Positions 10,501 to 19,197 of a DNA stretch of 64,000 nt are shown piece after piece. Every line of letters begins with the position of its first letter. Position 1 is the first letter of the stretch. This DNA is from JAPLKB01 sp964429485 (GTDB lineage: Bacteria > Desulfobacterota > Syntrophorhabdia > Syntrophorhabdales > Syntrophorhabdaceae): contig CAYSBW010000005.1 in assembly GCA_964429485.1 (NCBI GenBank), positions 1 through 64,000 of the forward strand. The letters run 5' to 3'. The notes under the pieces were generated by a model that saw nothing but the letters and a program-made list of their open reading frames with translations, had not been told where the DNA came from and made no database searches. The translations under genes were made by a program, and so were the position numbers.

Positions 10501-10581
10501 CAAAATGCCGAAAAAAAGTATGCTGAACATGACCAAAATAGTCATGACCGGTCTTTTAATCCATATTTCTGAAAAATTCAA
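7504..10581 (-). CDS. RND family multidrug efflux permease (AcrB/MdtB-like)
   Basis: The inner-membrane, proton-driven pump of a tripartite efflux system, full length at 1025 aa. It starts with the typical N terminus WIKRPVMTILVM, followed by a large periplasmic loop, TM2-6, a second loop and TM8-12. The proton-relay Asp pair is visible in GLVVDDAIVMLENV near residue 400. The sequence resembles the MdtB/MdtC/MuxB branch of the hydrophobe/amphiphile efflux family. The start is a TTG preceded by AAAAGG. It follows the adaptor gene by 13 bases in the order tolC-MFP-RND. Drugs, bile-like compounds or lipids are possible substrates. Confidence 0.94.
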   Translation of the reverse strand: MNFSEIWIKRPVMTILVMFSILFFGILSYTSLPINDLPATDFPTIQVSASLPGASPETMASSVAKPLEKSFSSIAGLTSMSSQSFQGNTSIILQFTLDRNIDNCAQDVTAKINAAQGDLPQNMPTPPTYDKVNPSDQPIFYLALTSDNMPLNKLNDYAENILAQNFSTVNGVSQVTVYGQKYAVRVQVNPKLLANKGIGINDVQNAVSKGNVNLPGGTLDGQFQSFTVDSNGQLLDAEPYRQMIVAYNNGNPVRVKDVGNAIDGVEKDKQFATWYGTKDKCQYAIVLAIKKQPGANAVKVSEGVKEIIPKLKTMIPESIEWHMIYDSSEYIEESIADVQFTLILTIFIVLIVIFLFLRSFRSTIIPNIAIPLSIIATFSAMNMLGYSLNNLSLMALVLAVGLVVDDAIVMLENVVRRMEMGEDAMTASLNGSKEIGFTIISMTLSLVVVFIPILLMPGIIGRLFREFAVSIAVSILLSGFISITLTPMLCSLLLKNFSEKKKEGRLYQGIEQVIATGTEFYGSTLKFVLGHRFITLVFTVLVMLGTAFMFMKIPKGFLPSQDQNFFSAYVQAADRISFEDMVKHQTAVNDIVQKEPDLDKFVSVAGLNTYSQGVLFVKTKNLKERKRSIDQIIDDIRPKLNSVPGLLVFPQNPPPIQIGAGSSLAQYQFTLQGSELDELYKFAEIFEAKMKELPGLSDVNTDVKLNNPKLYINIDRDKASALGLSLDQIQNAFFSAYASRKISTIYAPLNEYYVILEVQPEFKQDPNALSYLYIQSNSGKLVPLSTVARLEERTGPTSVNHTGQLTSATVSFNLKPGYSIGTAVEGTKKIAADVNLPTSLSYSFQGSAEEFQKSFGSMGFLLAITILVLYMILGILYESFIHPITILTALPLAGFGAILTLLIFGRELDMYGMVGIILLIGIVKKNGIMMVDFALEAERAEGLNSEDSIHKACLIRFRPIMMTTLAALFGSMPLALGIGAGGDARQPMGLAVVGGLLFSQIMTLYVTPVFYVYFDHLNRWLTGKK

Positions 10582-10594
10582 TTATAAATGCCTT

Positions 10595-11758
10595 TTACTT
10601 TTTATTAGTTGTATCAACAGATTTGGCAGATGCACCGGATGTGGCCTGCGGGGCAAGAGAATCCCTGATTTCTACAGGAAAGCCGTCACGAAGTTTTAAT
10701 TGACCGTCCGTAACGACAGTTTCGCCTGCAAGAACGCCCTTGCTGATGACCGCTTCATTGCCCATGGTTCTCGATACCGTGACAAGTCTGTATTCAACTT
10801 TTTTATCAGGTTTCACAATAAAGATATAAGAGCCGCTCTGACTTATCTGTACTGCTGCTGAAGGAACTACAATTGCATTAGCCTCTTCGGTAAGCTGAAG
10901 TACCACATTTACGAATTGTCCCGGCCATAAAAACTTCTCTTTGTTTTCGAACAATGCTTTAAGCATAATCATACCTGTTGCAGGATCTATGGTATTATCG
11001 ATAAATGACAGGGTGCCTTTCTGTGTTTTATCCTGAAAACCTGGCACAGAAGCCTGTACTTTCAATTCATTGTATGCCTTATATTTCCGTATATCCGGAA
11101 GATGTTTTTCCGCAACGGAAAACTTAACATATATAGGGATTATCTGGTTAATAACCGCAAGCTTTGTGTCGTTGTCCTTTACCATCATGCCTTCATTGAC
11201 AATATATGCGCCGGTTCTACCGGCAAAAGGGGCGCGTATGTAGCAAAAATCCACATTAGTCCGGGCATTGTCCATATCAGCTTTATCTGCGTTAACAATC
11301 GCTTCCTGAGTAGCTGCAAGTGTTTGTTTACTCTCAAAGTCAGATTTTGAAACAGCGCCTTTCTCCAGGAGGAAGGCATACCGTTTTGCCTCAGCCTTGT
11401 TATATTTCAATTGGGCCATATCCTGCGCGAGCTTGGCTTCGGCGGCCTTAAGTTTTTCTTTGAAGGGCGCGGCGTCCAATGTAAACATTAAATCGCCTTT
11501 ACGAATATCCTGACCTTCCTTGAAATGGATTTTTTGAAGCTGCCCCACCACACGAGAATAAACAGTAATGCTGTTATATGCTTCTACTGATCCGATTGCC
11601 TCGATTATTACAGGCATTGTTTTCTGCACAGCCCTTCCTGCAAGAACAGGCACTACCTGTTCCACAGGCGGAGGTTGTTTCTTTTCGGATAAAACGAAAT
11701 AAGCGGCAACAATCAAAACAATGACAATAATAATTATAGTGACTTTTTTGTTTTTCAT
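10595..11758 (-). CDS. RND efflux periplasmic adaptor subunit (membrane fusion protein)
   Basis: An HlyD/AcrA-type adaptor of 387 aa that bridges the inner-membrane pump and the TolC channel. A single N-terminal hydrophobic segment (about 6-23) with no lipobox suggests a membrane anchor rather than a lipoprotein. The biotinyl-lipoyl halves (SRVVGQLQKIHFKEGQDI and IRAPFAGRTGAYIVNEG) flank an alpha-hairpin, and the beta-barrel and membrane-proximal domains follow. The C-terminal tail is low-complexity. Its ATG overlaps the tolC stop in an ATGA, implying translational coupling. Confidence 0.93.
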   Translation of the reverse strand: MKNKKVTIIIIVIVLIVAAYFVLSEKKQPPPVEQVVPVLAGRAVQKTMPVIIEAIGSVEAYNSITVYSRVVGQLQKIHFKEGQDIRKGDLMFTLDAAPFKEKLKAAEAKLAQDMAQLKYNKAEAKRYAFLLEKGAVSKSDFESKQTLAATQEAIVNADKADMDNARTNVDFCYIRAPFAGRTGAYIVNEGMMVKDNDTKLAVINQIIPIYVKFSVAEKHLPDIRKYKAYNELKVQASVPGFQDKTQKGTLSFIDNTIDPATGMIMLKALFENKEKFLWPGQFVNVVLQLTEEANAIVVPSAAVQISQSGSYIFIVKPDKKVEYRLVTVSRTMGNEAVISKGVLAGETVVTDGQLKLRDGFPVEIRDSLAPQATSGASAKSVDTTNKK

Positions 11759-13059
11759 TGTTGGTTTCCCATGGCTTTTTCAATATTTGCCTGAGCAATC
11801 TTGTAATCATACAATGCGCCTACATTTGAAAGCTTTGCCTGACTATACGATACGGTTGCATCCGTAACCTCAAGAGGGTCTGCAAGCCCGGCGCTGTATC
11901 TAAGATTTGCAAGCTCAAGATTTTCCGTTGCCTGTTTAACCTGCACTTCGGTGTTGGCTATCGCATCTTTAGCTTTAATAAGATTTAAATATGACTGCTT
12001 CACATCAAGTAATATATCGAGTCGCTTAGAGTTGATATATGCCTCGATGGATCTCATTTTTGCAATTGATTCCTCAACTTTGCTTCTGGTCAGATTGCCT
12101 TCGAAAACATTTAAGGACATGACAATACCAGCGTTCCACCCCTGTCCCAATGGATATTCGCTTCCTATGAAGTTGTATCCGGCCTTTCCGTTTATGCTTG
12201 GCAAATAATCCTTTTTTGCACGTTCGGCTGTCATTGAAGCAGCGTCCCTCTGTGCTATAAGTGATTTAAGATCAGATCTGTTTTTGTATGCACGGTTTAA
12301 TGCATCTTCGAGGGAAATATTGTACTCTGAAAAGGATAGGTTATCTTTTATACTGTAATCCGTAGTTTCATCAATACCCATAGCGTTATTCAGATTGACC
12401 TGAGCAATTTTAAAATCATTCTCAGCACCAATCAGTTTGAGTTCGGCATTGCTTAAATCCAGTTCAGCCTTTGTTACATCATATTTAGGTTTTTTGCCTG
12501 ATGTAAAAAATGTTTTTGCCTGCTCAAGGTGGAGTTTGTATTGGGCTACTGCCTCAAGGTTTACAACCCTTGCCCTTGTTGCTCTTAACAATTCATAGTA
12601 TGCTGATTTTACGTTTTTATATACGGTAATCGTTGTGTTGTCGAGATCTAATTTTGACGATTCCATGTCAAACTTCTTCGCCTTTACGTCTGACGGAGTT
12701 CTTCCAAAATCGTAGATCATCTGACTAAGTGACGCGGTCGCATTATTTTGATTAAACGCATTATAGGGGTATGTACCTGTAAAATAAGGGTCATTTGTCT
12801 TGTATTCTGCGAAATTTCTTGTAACACTTGCAGATACATCGATCTTCGGGTAGTATGTTGAACGCGCCTGAGCAAGCAACGCTTCCTTTTGCATGACAGC
12901 ATATTTATCGCGCATGAGTGCAGGTTGCATTTTTATTGCTATGGATATGCACCTCGCCATGTCCAATTGTTCGCCATTTTTAATAAGTGACCCGTCTGCG
13001 TATATAGAAAAAGGTATGCTAAAAAGAAGAATGATCCAGAATATATTGGTTTTACTCAT
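11755..13059 (-). CDS. TolC family outer-membrane efflux protein
   Basis: The outer-membrane channel of the tripartite pump, 434 aa, with a cleavable signal peptide (about residues 1-21). Two internal repeats of coiled-coil helices, including LLAQARSTYYPKIDVSAS and AERAKKDYLPSINGKAGY, are the usual OEP signature. It is the first gene of the efflux operon, 85 bases after the Crp/Fnr-like regulator gene, which may control it. A small inverted repeat (13062-13078) sits immediately upstream of the start codon, and no clear ribosome-binding site is seen there. Confidence 0.92.
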   Translation of the reverse strand: MSKTNIFWIILLFSIPFSIYADGSLIKNGEQLDMARCISIAIKMQPALMRDKYAVMQKEALLAQARSTYYPKIDVSASVTRNFAEYKTNDPYFTGTYPYNAFNQNNATASLSQMIYDFGRTPSDVKAKKFDMESSKLDLDNTTITVYKNVKSAYYELLRATRARVVNLEAVAQYKLHLEQAKTFFTSGKKPKYDVTKAELDLSNAELKLIGAENDFKIAQVNLNNAMGIDETTDYSIKDNLSFSEYNISLEDALNRAYKNRSDLKSLIAQRDAASMTAERAKKDYLPSINGKAGYNFIGSEYPLGQGWNAGIVMSLNVFEGNLTRSKVEESIAKMRSIEAYINSKRLDILLDVKQSYLNLIKAKDAIANTEVQVKQATENLELANLRYSAGLADPLEVTDATVSYSQAKLSNVGALYDYKIAQANIEKAMGNQQ

Positions 13060-13061
13060 AG

Positions 13062-13078
13062 TAAGATTTTCAATCTTA
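13062..13078. promoter_or_regulatory. Inverted repeat abutting the tolC-like start codon
   Basis: TAAGATT-TTC-AATCTTA is a perfect 7-base inverted repeat. Its edge is two bases from the start codon of the TolC-like gene (ATG at 13057-13059, minus strand). It may hide the initiation region or be a small operator. It is short and AT-rich, so chance is possible. Confidence 0.3.
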
Positions 13079-13144
13079 TTTTAATGAAGTAATTTTGTCA
13101 AGGTAAAGATGTGATATAAATCGCTGGTCAGGATAAAACACAGA

Positions 13145-13816
13145 CTAAAGAGATGTGCGCGGAAGATTTATTGTGTAACGTCTTTTCCGGGCGCTGATAA
13201 TGCCTTTTTGAGTAAGGCTTTTCAACATCCTTGAGACAGTTTCACGTGAACACCCGCATGAATTTGCTATCTCGATCTGGGTCGGGCCGTTTTCTATTAT
13301 CAGATAATTTTTTATTTTAATACCGGTTTTTTCACCAATCTCAGTGAGATATCTCAGGATTCTCCCTTCAACACTTAAAAAGGCAAATCCTCTGATCCGT
13401 TCATCTGCAGCCCTTAGTCTTTTCGACAGTGTTTTTAGTACACTTATAGCTATTGCGGGGTTTTCCATAAAAAGTTTTAAAAGGTCAATTTTCTTAATAA
13501 CTAAAAATTCTGAATCCTCAATGGTTATGATGTTCGCAGACCTTGGCAAGTCATCAATTATGGAAAGTTCGCCGAAAAAACCATCTTTTCCTATAATGTC
13601 AAGAATATATTCTCTGCCTTCGTCGTCGTAAAGCGATACCTTAATCCTGCCGTTTATAATAATATAAAGAGCATCCCCTTCATCCCCTTCCTGAAAAACC
13701 ATATAACCTTTCGGATAATGTTTAAGCGTTGTTATCCTGGAGATTTCCGCTATCTCATTGTATTCTAATGCTGAGAAGAGATTGACATTTTTTATATTAT
13801 CGATATATTGCTTCAT
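13145..13816 (-). CDS. Crp/Fnr family transcriptional regulator
   Basis: A 223-residue regulator with an N-terminal cyclic-nucleotide-binding-like beta-roll (about 15-130, with EGDEGDALYIIINGRIKV and GELSIIDDLPRSANI) and a C-terminal winged helix. The recognition helix reads GCSRETVSRMLKSLTQKG near 185-202. The conserved effector-pocket stretch GELSxxDxxPRSA resembles cAMP-type pockets. No N-terminal FNR-type cysteine cluster is seen, so an oxygen-sensing Fe-S cluster is unlikely. Its ATG overlaps the alaS stop (ATGA). The efflux operon lies directly downstream, making self-linked regulation plausible. Confidence 0.9.
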   Translation of the reverse strand: MKQYIDNIKNVNLFSALEYNEIAEISRITTLKHYPKGYMVFQEGDEGDALYIIINGRIKVSLYDDEGREYILDIIGKDGFFGELSIIDDLPRSANIITIEDSEFLVIKKIDLLKLFMENPAIAISVLKTLSKRLRAADERIRGFAFLSVEGRILRYLTEIGEKTGIKIKNYLIIENGPTQIEIANSCGCSRETVSRMLKSLTQKGIISARKRRYTINLPRTSL

Positions 13817-16443
13817 AAGTGGCTATTCAATATTATCTCGATATCTTTTATTGCCTCTGTAAGTACTTCCGAAGGAACCCCGCCCTGTGCGATTTGAGGG
13901 CTTCCCCCACCCCTTCCTTTATATTTTTCTGAAATCTTTTTAACAATCCTGCCTGCATTGTAACTATTCTGAATTTCCTTGCTTACTGCAACAACAAACA
14001 TTCCCTTGGTTTCATCTTTTGTTCCAACCAGGGCAATGCAGTTTTTTGTCTTACTCCTTATTATATCTGTCATTTTCCTCAGGTCATCCGCTTTTGTATT
14101 TTCAACAAATATTGATACAATCTTCACGCCGTCTTTTTCTATAGCCTTTTTTAAGGCATTGTCAATTCTGTAGGTAATGATCTCATTTTTAAGATTTTCT
14201 ATTTCCTTTTCTTTATTCCGCAGATCTTCAATAATAGCCTCGACTCTTTCCAGAACTTTTGAAGTTTCAATATTGGATACCGCAGCAATTGAATTTATTA
14301 TATGTTTTCTTTCCCTGTTGAGCTTAACTGCTCCTTCACCGGTAACAGCTTCTATTCTTCTTACGCCGGATGCAAGTGATCCCTCGCTTATAATGGAAAA
14401 GCTGCCAATTTCTCCTGTATTTTTTACATGGGTACCACCGCAAAGTTCTTTGCTGAAATCGTCTATTTTTACAACCCGCACTGTTTCACCGTATTTTTCT
14501 TCAAACAGGGCTGTTGCACCTTCCCTGATAGCATCATCACGGGTTTTTATATCTGTGATAACTTCTATGCATTCCATTATTTTTTTGTTTGCAATATTTT
14601 CAACTTCTGCAATTTCTTCATCGCTGATAGGCTGAAAATGTGTAAAATCGAAGCGCAATCTGTCCTGGGTTACCAGTGAACCGGACTGTTTTACATGTGT
14701 TCCGAGGATCTGACGCAGAGCATATTGGAGAAGATGAGTGGCAGTATGGTTTCTTGCCACAGATTTGCGTCTTTTTCTATCAACAGACGAAAGGGCTTTA
14801 TCTCCAGTCCTGAGAGTTCCTTCTTCAACTGTAACTCTGTGTGAAAAGAGATCTTCCTTTATTTTTTCAACGTTAATAACCTTTGCTTTTCCAGCCGGGG
14901 TTTCAATAATTCCACCATCCTCAACCTGACCACCGCTCCGGGCGTAAAAAGGTGTTATATCAAAAAAAAGTCTCCCTTCTTCTCCTTTGTCGAGACTTTC
15001 AACTACACCCTGCCCTTTTACAATTTTTAAGATTGTGCTTTTTGCTTCCAGATCTTCATATCCCACAAAGATATTTTTTGTGTCTGCTTTTAATATTGCA
15101 GCATACCCTTCATCAAGGATTTCACCTTTCATTTTTGATGAAGATTTTGACCTTTGTTTTTGTTCCTCCAGAGCCTCTGTAAAACCCTTCATGTCTACGG
15201 ACAGGCCGTCTTCTTCTGCCATTTCCCTGGTAATATCAAGGGGAAATCCATGTGTGTCATAGAGCTTGTAAACAAGATCACCAGGCAGGGTGTATTTACC
15301 CTTTGATTTTATCTCATCGGCAATTTCTTCATATATTTTAAGGCCTATGCTTAGAGTTTCAATGAATCTTTCTTCCTCGCCTTTGAGAACTCTTACAATA
15401 TAGGGATGATTACTTTTAATTTCAGGATAAACATCTTCCATAATGTCCACAACAGAAGCAGAGACTTTGTAGAGAAATTCTTTTTCTATACCTATTCTTT
15501 TACCGTATCTCAGTGCCCGGCGTATAATTCTCCTCAATACATAACCCCTGCCTTCTTTTGAAGGAAGAACCCCGTCATTTATAATAAAGGTTGCCCCCCT
15601 GACATGGTCTGCTATGACTCTCATGGCAATATCGGTGTTTTTATCGTTTCCGTATGTATGTCCTGCAATATCACCTATTTTTCCAAGCACAGGCTGGAAC
15701 AGATCTGTTTCATAATTTCCTGTTTTGCCCTGGAGAATAGAACAGATCCTTTCAAGACCCATTCCGGTATCTATGGAGGGACGGGGCAATTTTGTCATTG
15801 CTCCGTCTTTTGATCTGTCAAATTCCATGAATACAAGATTCCAGATTTCAAGATATCTGTCGCAGTCACAGCCTGGCTTACACGAAGGTTTTCCACACCC
15901 CGTGCCTTCACCCATATCATAGAGTATTTCCGAACAGGGACCGCATGGACCTTCATCTCCCATGGACCAGAAATTGTCTTTCTCGCCAAGTCTGACAATC
16001 CTGTCCTCTCTGACCCCTGTTTCCTTCCAGATATTTGCCGCATCTTCATCCTTTTCATATATGGTGATCCACATCCTGTTTTCGTCGAGCTCAAGAACAT
16101 CCTTTAAAAATTCCCATGCATAAGCGATGGCTTCTTTTTTAAAATAATTTCCAAAGGAAAAGTTGCCGAGCATCTCGAAAAAAGTGTGATGTCTCAATGT
16201 TTTTCCAACGTTCTCAAGATCGTTATGTTTGCCTCCCGCCCTCACGCATTTTTGGCAGGAAGTTGCGGTGCTGTAGGGTCGTTGTTCAATGCCGAGAAAA
16301 GTGTTTTTGAACTGTACCATTCCGGCATTAACAAAAAGGAGAGTAGGGTCCTTGTCCGGGACCAGAGAGGAGCTTGGGACTATATTATGCCCCTTTGATG
16401 AAAAATAATTCAAAAATATCTTACGTATCTCTTTTGATGTCAC
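13813..16443 (-). CDS. alaS: Alanyl-tRNA synthetase
   Basis: Full-length (876 aa) class II enzyme that charges tRNA-Ala and edits mischarged Ser and Gly. The catalytic domain starts MTSKEIRKIFLNYFSSKGH with the TLLFVNAGMVQFK and RHHTFFEMLGNFSFG motifs. The editing domain has RNHTATHLL (HXXXH) and CGGTHVKNTGEIG. The C-terminal oligomerisation domain ends with the glycine-rich RGGGSPQIAQGG. It starts with GTG overlapping the recA stop (GTGA), so translation is coupled. The recA-alaS order is common in Desulfobacterota and other Proteobacteria. Confidence 0.97.
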   Translation of the reverse strand: MTSKEIRKIFLNYFSSKGHNIVPSSSLVPDKDPTLLFVNAGMVQFKNTFLGIEQRPYSTATSCQKCVRAGGKHNDLENVGKTLRHHTFFEMLGNFSFGNYFKKEAIAYAWEFLKDVLELDENRMWITIYEKDEDAANIWKETGVREDRIVRLGEKDNFWSMGDEGPCGPCSEILYDMGEGTGCGKPSCKPGCDCDRYLEIWNLVFMEFDRSKDGAMTKLPRPSIDTGMGLERICSILQGKTGNYETDLFQPVLGKIGDIAGHTYGNDKNTDIAMRVIADHVRGATFIINDGVLPSKEGRGYVLRRIIRRALRYGKRIGIEKEFLYKVSASVVDIMEDVYPEIKSNHPYIVRVLKGEEERFIETLSIGLKIYEEIADEIKSKGKYTLPGDLVYKLYDTHGFPLDITREMAEEDGLSVDMKGFTEALEEQKQRSKSSSKMKGEILDEGYAAILKADTKNIFVGYEDLEAKSTILKIVKGQGVVESLDKGEEGRLFFDITPFYARSGGQVEDGGIIETPAGKAKVINVEKIKEDLFSHRVTVEEGTLRTGDKALSSVDRKRRKSVARNHTATHLLQYALRQILGTHVKQSGSLVTQDRLRFDFTHFQPISDEEIAEVENIANKKIMECIEVITDIKTRDDAIREGATALFEEKYGETVRVVKIDDFSKELCGGTHVKNTGEIGSFSIISEGSLASGVRRIEAVTGEGAVKLNRERKHIINSIAAVSNIETSKVLERVEAIIEDLRNKEKEIENLKNEIITYRIDNALKKAIEKDGVKIVSIFVENTKADDLRKMTDIIRSKTKNCIALVGTKDETKGMFVVAVSKEIQNSYNAGRIVKKISEKYKGRGGGSPQIAQGGVPSEVLTEAIKDIEIILNSHL

Positions 16444-17450
16444 TTGTCACCTTTCTTTTTTAATTCGTAATATGCAGTTATCTTTTCGTAAATCTCGTTA
16501 GCTGCATCTTCATGTTTTTTCAGGTAATCTTTGGCATTTTCTCTGCCTTGTCCGATGCGTATATCCCCGTATGAATACCAGGTGCCGCTTTTTTCAACAA
16601 TGCCTGCATCAACGCCAAGGTCAATCAAATCGCCTTCTTTTGATATACCAACTCCAAATATGATATCAAATTCTGCTTCTTTAAATGGTGGTGCAACCTT
16701 ATTTTTTACAACTTTTACCCTTGTCCTGTTTCCTACAACATCCTGGCCATCCTTGATGGAGGCTATTCTCCTGATATCAAGTCTTACAGAGGAATAAAAT
16801 TTCAGCGCATTCCCCCCCGTAGTGGTCTCAGGATTTCCAAACATTATACCTATTTTCTGCCTGATCTGGTTTATAAAAATAACAGTGGTCATTGATTTGC
16901 TGATTGTTGATGTCAATTTCCTCAATGCCTGTGACATAAGCCTTGCCTGCAAACCCATATGGGCATCACCCATATCCCCTTCAATTTCTGCTCTTGGTAC
17001 GAGTGCTGCCACAGAGTCAACCACAACGATGTCTACGCCACCGCTCCTTACGAGAATTTCTGTAATTTCAAGAGCTTGTTCACCGGTATCAGGTTGAGAA
17101 ATAAGGAGTTCATCTGTTTTAACGCCGATTTTGTTTGCATAGCTTATATCAAGGGCATGTTCAGCGTCTATAAATGCGGCAGTTCCGCCAATTTTCTGGA
17201 TTTCTCCAACGACCTGAAGCGCCAGCGTTGTTTTACCCGATGCTTCAGGACCGAAAATCTCAATAACTCTTCCTCTTGGCAGGCCGCCTACGCCAAGAGC
17301 AATATCCAGTGCTATAGAACCTGTGGGTATAACAGGTATAACCTCTATGGGTTTTTCTCCGAGCTTCATGATGGAGCCTTTTCCGAAAAGTTTTTCTATA
17401 TGGGATACAGCCATATCTATTGCCTTTGTCCTGTTTTCCTCTTCTTTCAC
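16440..17450 (-). CDS. recA: Recombinase A
   Basis: DNA strand-exchange protein and co-protease for LexA, 336 aa. The Walker A motif GPEASGKT is at residues 67-74. The MAW region, DNA-binding loops and the conserved FINQIRQKIGIMFGNPETTTGGNALKFY-type stretch are present. The C terminus is shorter and less acidic than in E. coli. It starts with GTG overlapping the thpR stop (GTGA), preceded by GGGGAGG. No separate promoter or SOS-box-like site can lie between thpR and recA; any own promoter would have to be inside thpR. No recX gene follows. Confidence 0.97.
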   Translation of the reverse strand: MKEEENRTKAIDMAVSHIEKLFGKGSIMKLGEKPIEVIPVIPTGSIALDIALGVGGLPRGRVIEIFGPEASGKTTLALQVVGEIQKIGGTAAFIDAEHALDISYANKIGVKTDELLISQPDTGEQALEITEILVRSGGVDIVVVDSVAALVPRAEIEGDMGDAHMGLQARLMSQALRKLTSTISKSMTTVIFINQIRQKIGIMFGNPETTTGGNALKFYSSVRLDIRRIASIKDGQDVVGNRTRVKVVKNKVAPPFKEAEFDIIFGVGISKEGDLIDLGVDAGIVEKSGTWYSYGDIRIGQGRENAKDYLKKHEDAANEIYEKITAYYELKKKGDK

Positions 17451-18076
17451 CTTATTATACCTCCCCTTGTTACTGATAGACTTTTATCCCTGTTATAAGT
17501 GACATGGCCATCTTTGTAGTGCAATTTTTCTTTGCCTTTTAATTTTAAGTTCCATACCGGAGTATAAAGAGCACCTTCACGCCTAAGTATGCTTTTAAAA
17601 AGTGTTATAGAGCCCGCAGTAAAATCTTTCCTTTCTATGTCCTTAAACGCCTTGCCATGGACAGATCCGGGTATTTTCATCCTTCCCAGCGTGATATGAG
17701 GCGTGAAGGATCTTGTTTCTCTTTTGAAGCCTGAATAAGAGAGGCTTTCATCTATATCATTGTATATGTTTTTTATGTTGTCAACTCCATTTTCCAATGT
17801 AGTTATAATAACCCTGGCTTTTCTTTTATCAGGAAAAGCATCGATATCTTTTGTTGTTACATCAAAAGGTGTGTATCTGTTTTCGATATAAGATATTGAT
17901 TCCCAAATCTGCGATATTTTTTTATCCTCTATTTCTCCGAGAAATTTAAGTGTTATGTGCAGACCTGTCTTGTCGACCCAGTTAACTCCGTCAATGTGTA
18001 ATGCCATAAGATTAGTTATATTTTTTAAATATTCCTTAATTTCATCGATAATCTCAATTGCTAGAAATGCTCTCAT
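17447..18076 (-). CDS. thpR: RNA 2',3'-cyclic phosphodiesterase
   Basis: A 209-residue 2H-phosphoesterase (LigT/ThpR family). The two catalytic HXTX motifs are HITL at residues 40-43 and HITL at 127-130. Family members open 2',3'-cyclic phosphates on RNA and may act in tRNA end processing. Its ATG overlaps the pncC stop (ATGA), and its own stop overlaps the recA start (GTGA). Confidence 0.92.
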   Translation of the reverse strand: MRAFLAIEIIDEIKEYLKNITNLMALHIDGVNWVDKTGLHITLKFLGEIEDKKISQIWESISYIENRYTPFDVTTKDIDAFPDKRKARVIITTLENGVDNIKNIYNDIDESLSYSGFKRETRSFTPHITLGRMKIPGSVHGKAFKDIERKDFTAGSITLFKSILRREGALYTPVWNLKLKGKEKLHYKDGHVTYNRDKSLSVTRGGIIR

Positions 18077-18555
18077 GAGAGTCTGCCTTCGATATAATCA
18101 AGAATGAAAGTTAAAGCAGCATCGGAAGTTTGTCTCTTTATTTCCTCTCTATCTCCCTTGAATGAAAAATGACGTACAAAATTTCCTATTTTGCATGAAA
18201 GTCCAATATAGACAGTTCCAACAGGTTTTTGAATAGTGCCGCCAGAAGGACCAGCAATGCCTGTTACAGAGAGGCTTAAATCTACATCCGTTACTTTTCG
18301 GGCTCCTTCTGCCATTAATTCTGCGACTTCATGGCTTACAGCCCCTTTTTGTGCAATAATATCTTCCGGAACAGCAAGAAAAATAGTTTTTGCCCTGTTG
18401 CTGTATGTTATGAAACCAGCTTCAAAGTATTCTGATGAGCCGCTTATATTCGTTATTCTGTTTGCTATTAGTCCTCCTGTGCAGGATTCGGCAGTGGCAA
18501 TTTTCAGATTGTTCTGTTTTAAAAGAACTCCTGTTTTTTCTTCAAGTGTTACCAT
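18073..18555 (-). CDS. pncC: CinA C-terminal domain protein, nicotinamide-nucleotide amidase
   Basis: The stand-alone CinA C-terminal domain (160 aa), which deamidates nicotinamide mononucleotide in NAD recycling. Characteristic motifs are ATAESCTGGLIANRIT (near 20-35), FITYSNRAK and GIAGPSGGTIQKPVGTVYIG. The N-terminal MoaB-like domain of full CinA is absent. It starts 28 bases after the pgpA stop and overlaps thpR by four bases. The pgpA-pncC-recA neighbourhood is widely conserved. Confidence 0.92.
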   Translation of the reverse strand: MVTLEEKTGVLLKQNNLKIATAESCTGGLIANRITNISGSSEYFEAGFITYSNRAKTIFLAVPEDIIAQKGAVSHEVAELMAEGARKVTDVDLSLSVTGIAGPSGGTIQKPVGTVYIGLSCKIGNFVRHFSFKGDREEIKRQTSDAALTFILDYIEGRLS

Positions 18556-18583
18556 GTTTTCCTTTGTATTTTAAAATTGTCTT

Positions 18584-19084
18584 TTATTTTTTTAATATTG
18601 CATATCCCAGACATATAACCATATTTGCGAAAATGCCTGCAAGAACATCATCAGCGACAACGCCGTACCCTTTTTTAAAGCGCTCAACTTGTTTTACAGG
18701 ATAGCATTTTATTATATCAAAAAACCTGAAGAGAATGAAACCAGTTATTATGTTTAGCAAATTAGCCTCATGCCCCGCCATTGTGACAGACATTCCCGCA
18801 AGTTCATCTATTACTATATAGGAAGGATCATCGTCGTGGTATTCCAAAATATTTATGCATAAAATTGAAACGGGAATCAGGCAGCAAAGAAAGATCATAT
18901 TTATAAAAAAAGAACTGAAAGGGAAAAAGTAGAGGATAAAACATCCGAGAATTGATGCATATGTGCCTGGTGCACCAGGTAGGTAACCGACAAATCCACA
19001 GGTAACAATAAAAAGAAGAAAATTGTTTACTCTTCCTGATGAAAACTGTTTGGGCAATAGTTTTTTATTATCAGTATTTTCCAA
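18584..19084 (-). CDS. pgpA: Phosphatidylglycerophosphatase A
   Basis: A 166-residue integral membrane phosphatase that converts phosphatidylglycerophosphate to phosphatidylglycerol. The family signatures GYLPGAPGTYAS (near 38-49) and DPSYIVIDELAGM are present, with three to four hydrophobic segments. The start is TTG, with GGAG about eleven bases upstream. It heads the minus-strand cluster pgpA-pncC-thpR-recA-alaS-crp, so the promoter for the cluster should lie in 19085-19197. Confidence 0.92.
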   Translation of the reverse strand: MENTDNKKLLPKQFSSGRVNNFLLFIVTCGFVGYLPGAPGTYASILGCFILYFFPFSSFFINMIFLCCLIPVSILCINILEYHDDDPSYIVIDELAGMSVTMAGHEANLLNIITGFILFRFFDIIKCYPVKQVERFKKGYGVVADDVLAGIFANMVICLGYAILKK

Positions 19085-19197
19085 TTTGTTTTCTTTCTCC
19101 TGGAATTGGGATTATTTTAACAAAGAGAATGTCCAAAGTAAACCAGGATTCTTTTTTTGGTTGAACTATTATTTATGTTGGGCTAATTTAAGTGCAT

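Noticed and set aside
14177..14635. A 152-codon plus-strand frame inside alaS
   Set aside because: It is an antisense shadow of a clearly real alaS, with low-complexity Ser/Ile/Leu composition.
19085..19197. A preQ1 riboswitch before the queuosine-precursor transporter
   Set aside because: A small stem (AACCA/TGGTT) is present, but the preQ1 aptamer core sequence was not found.
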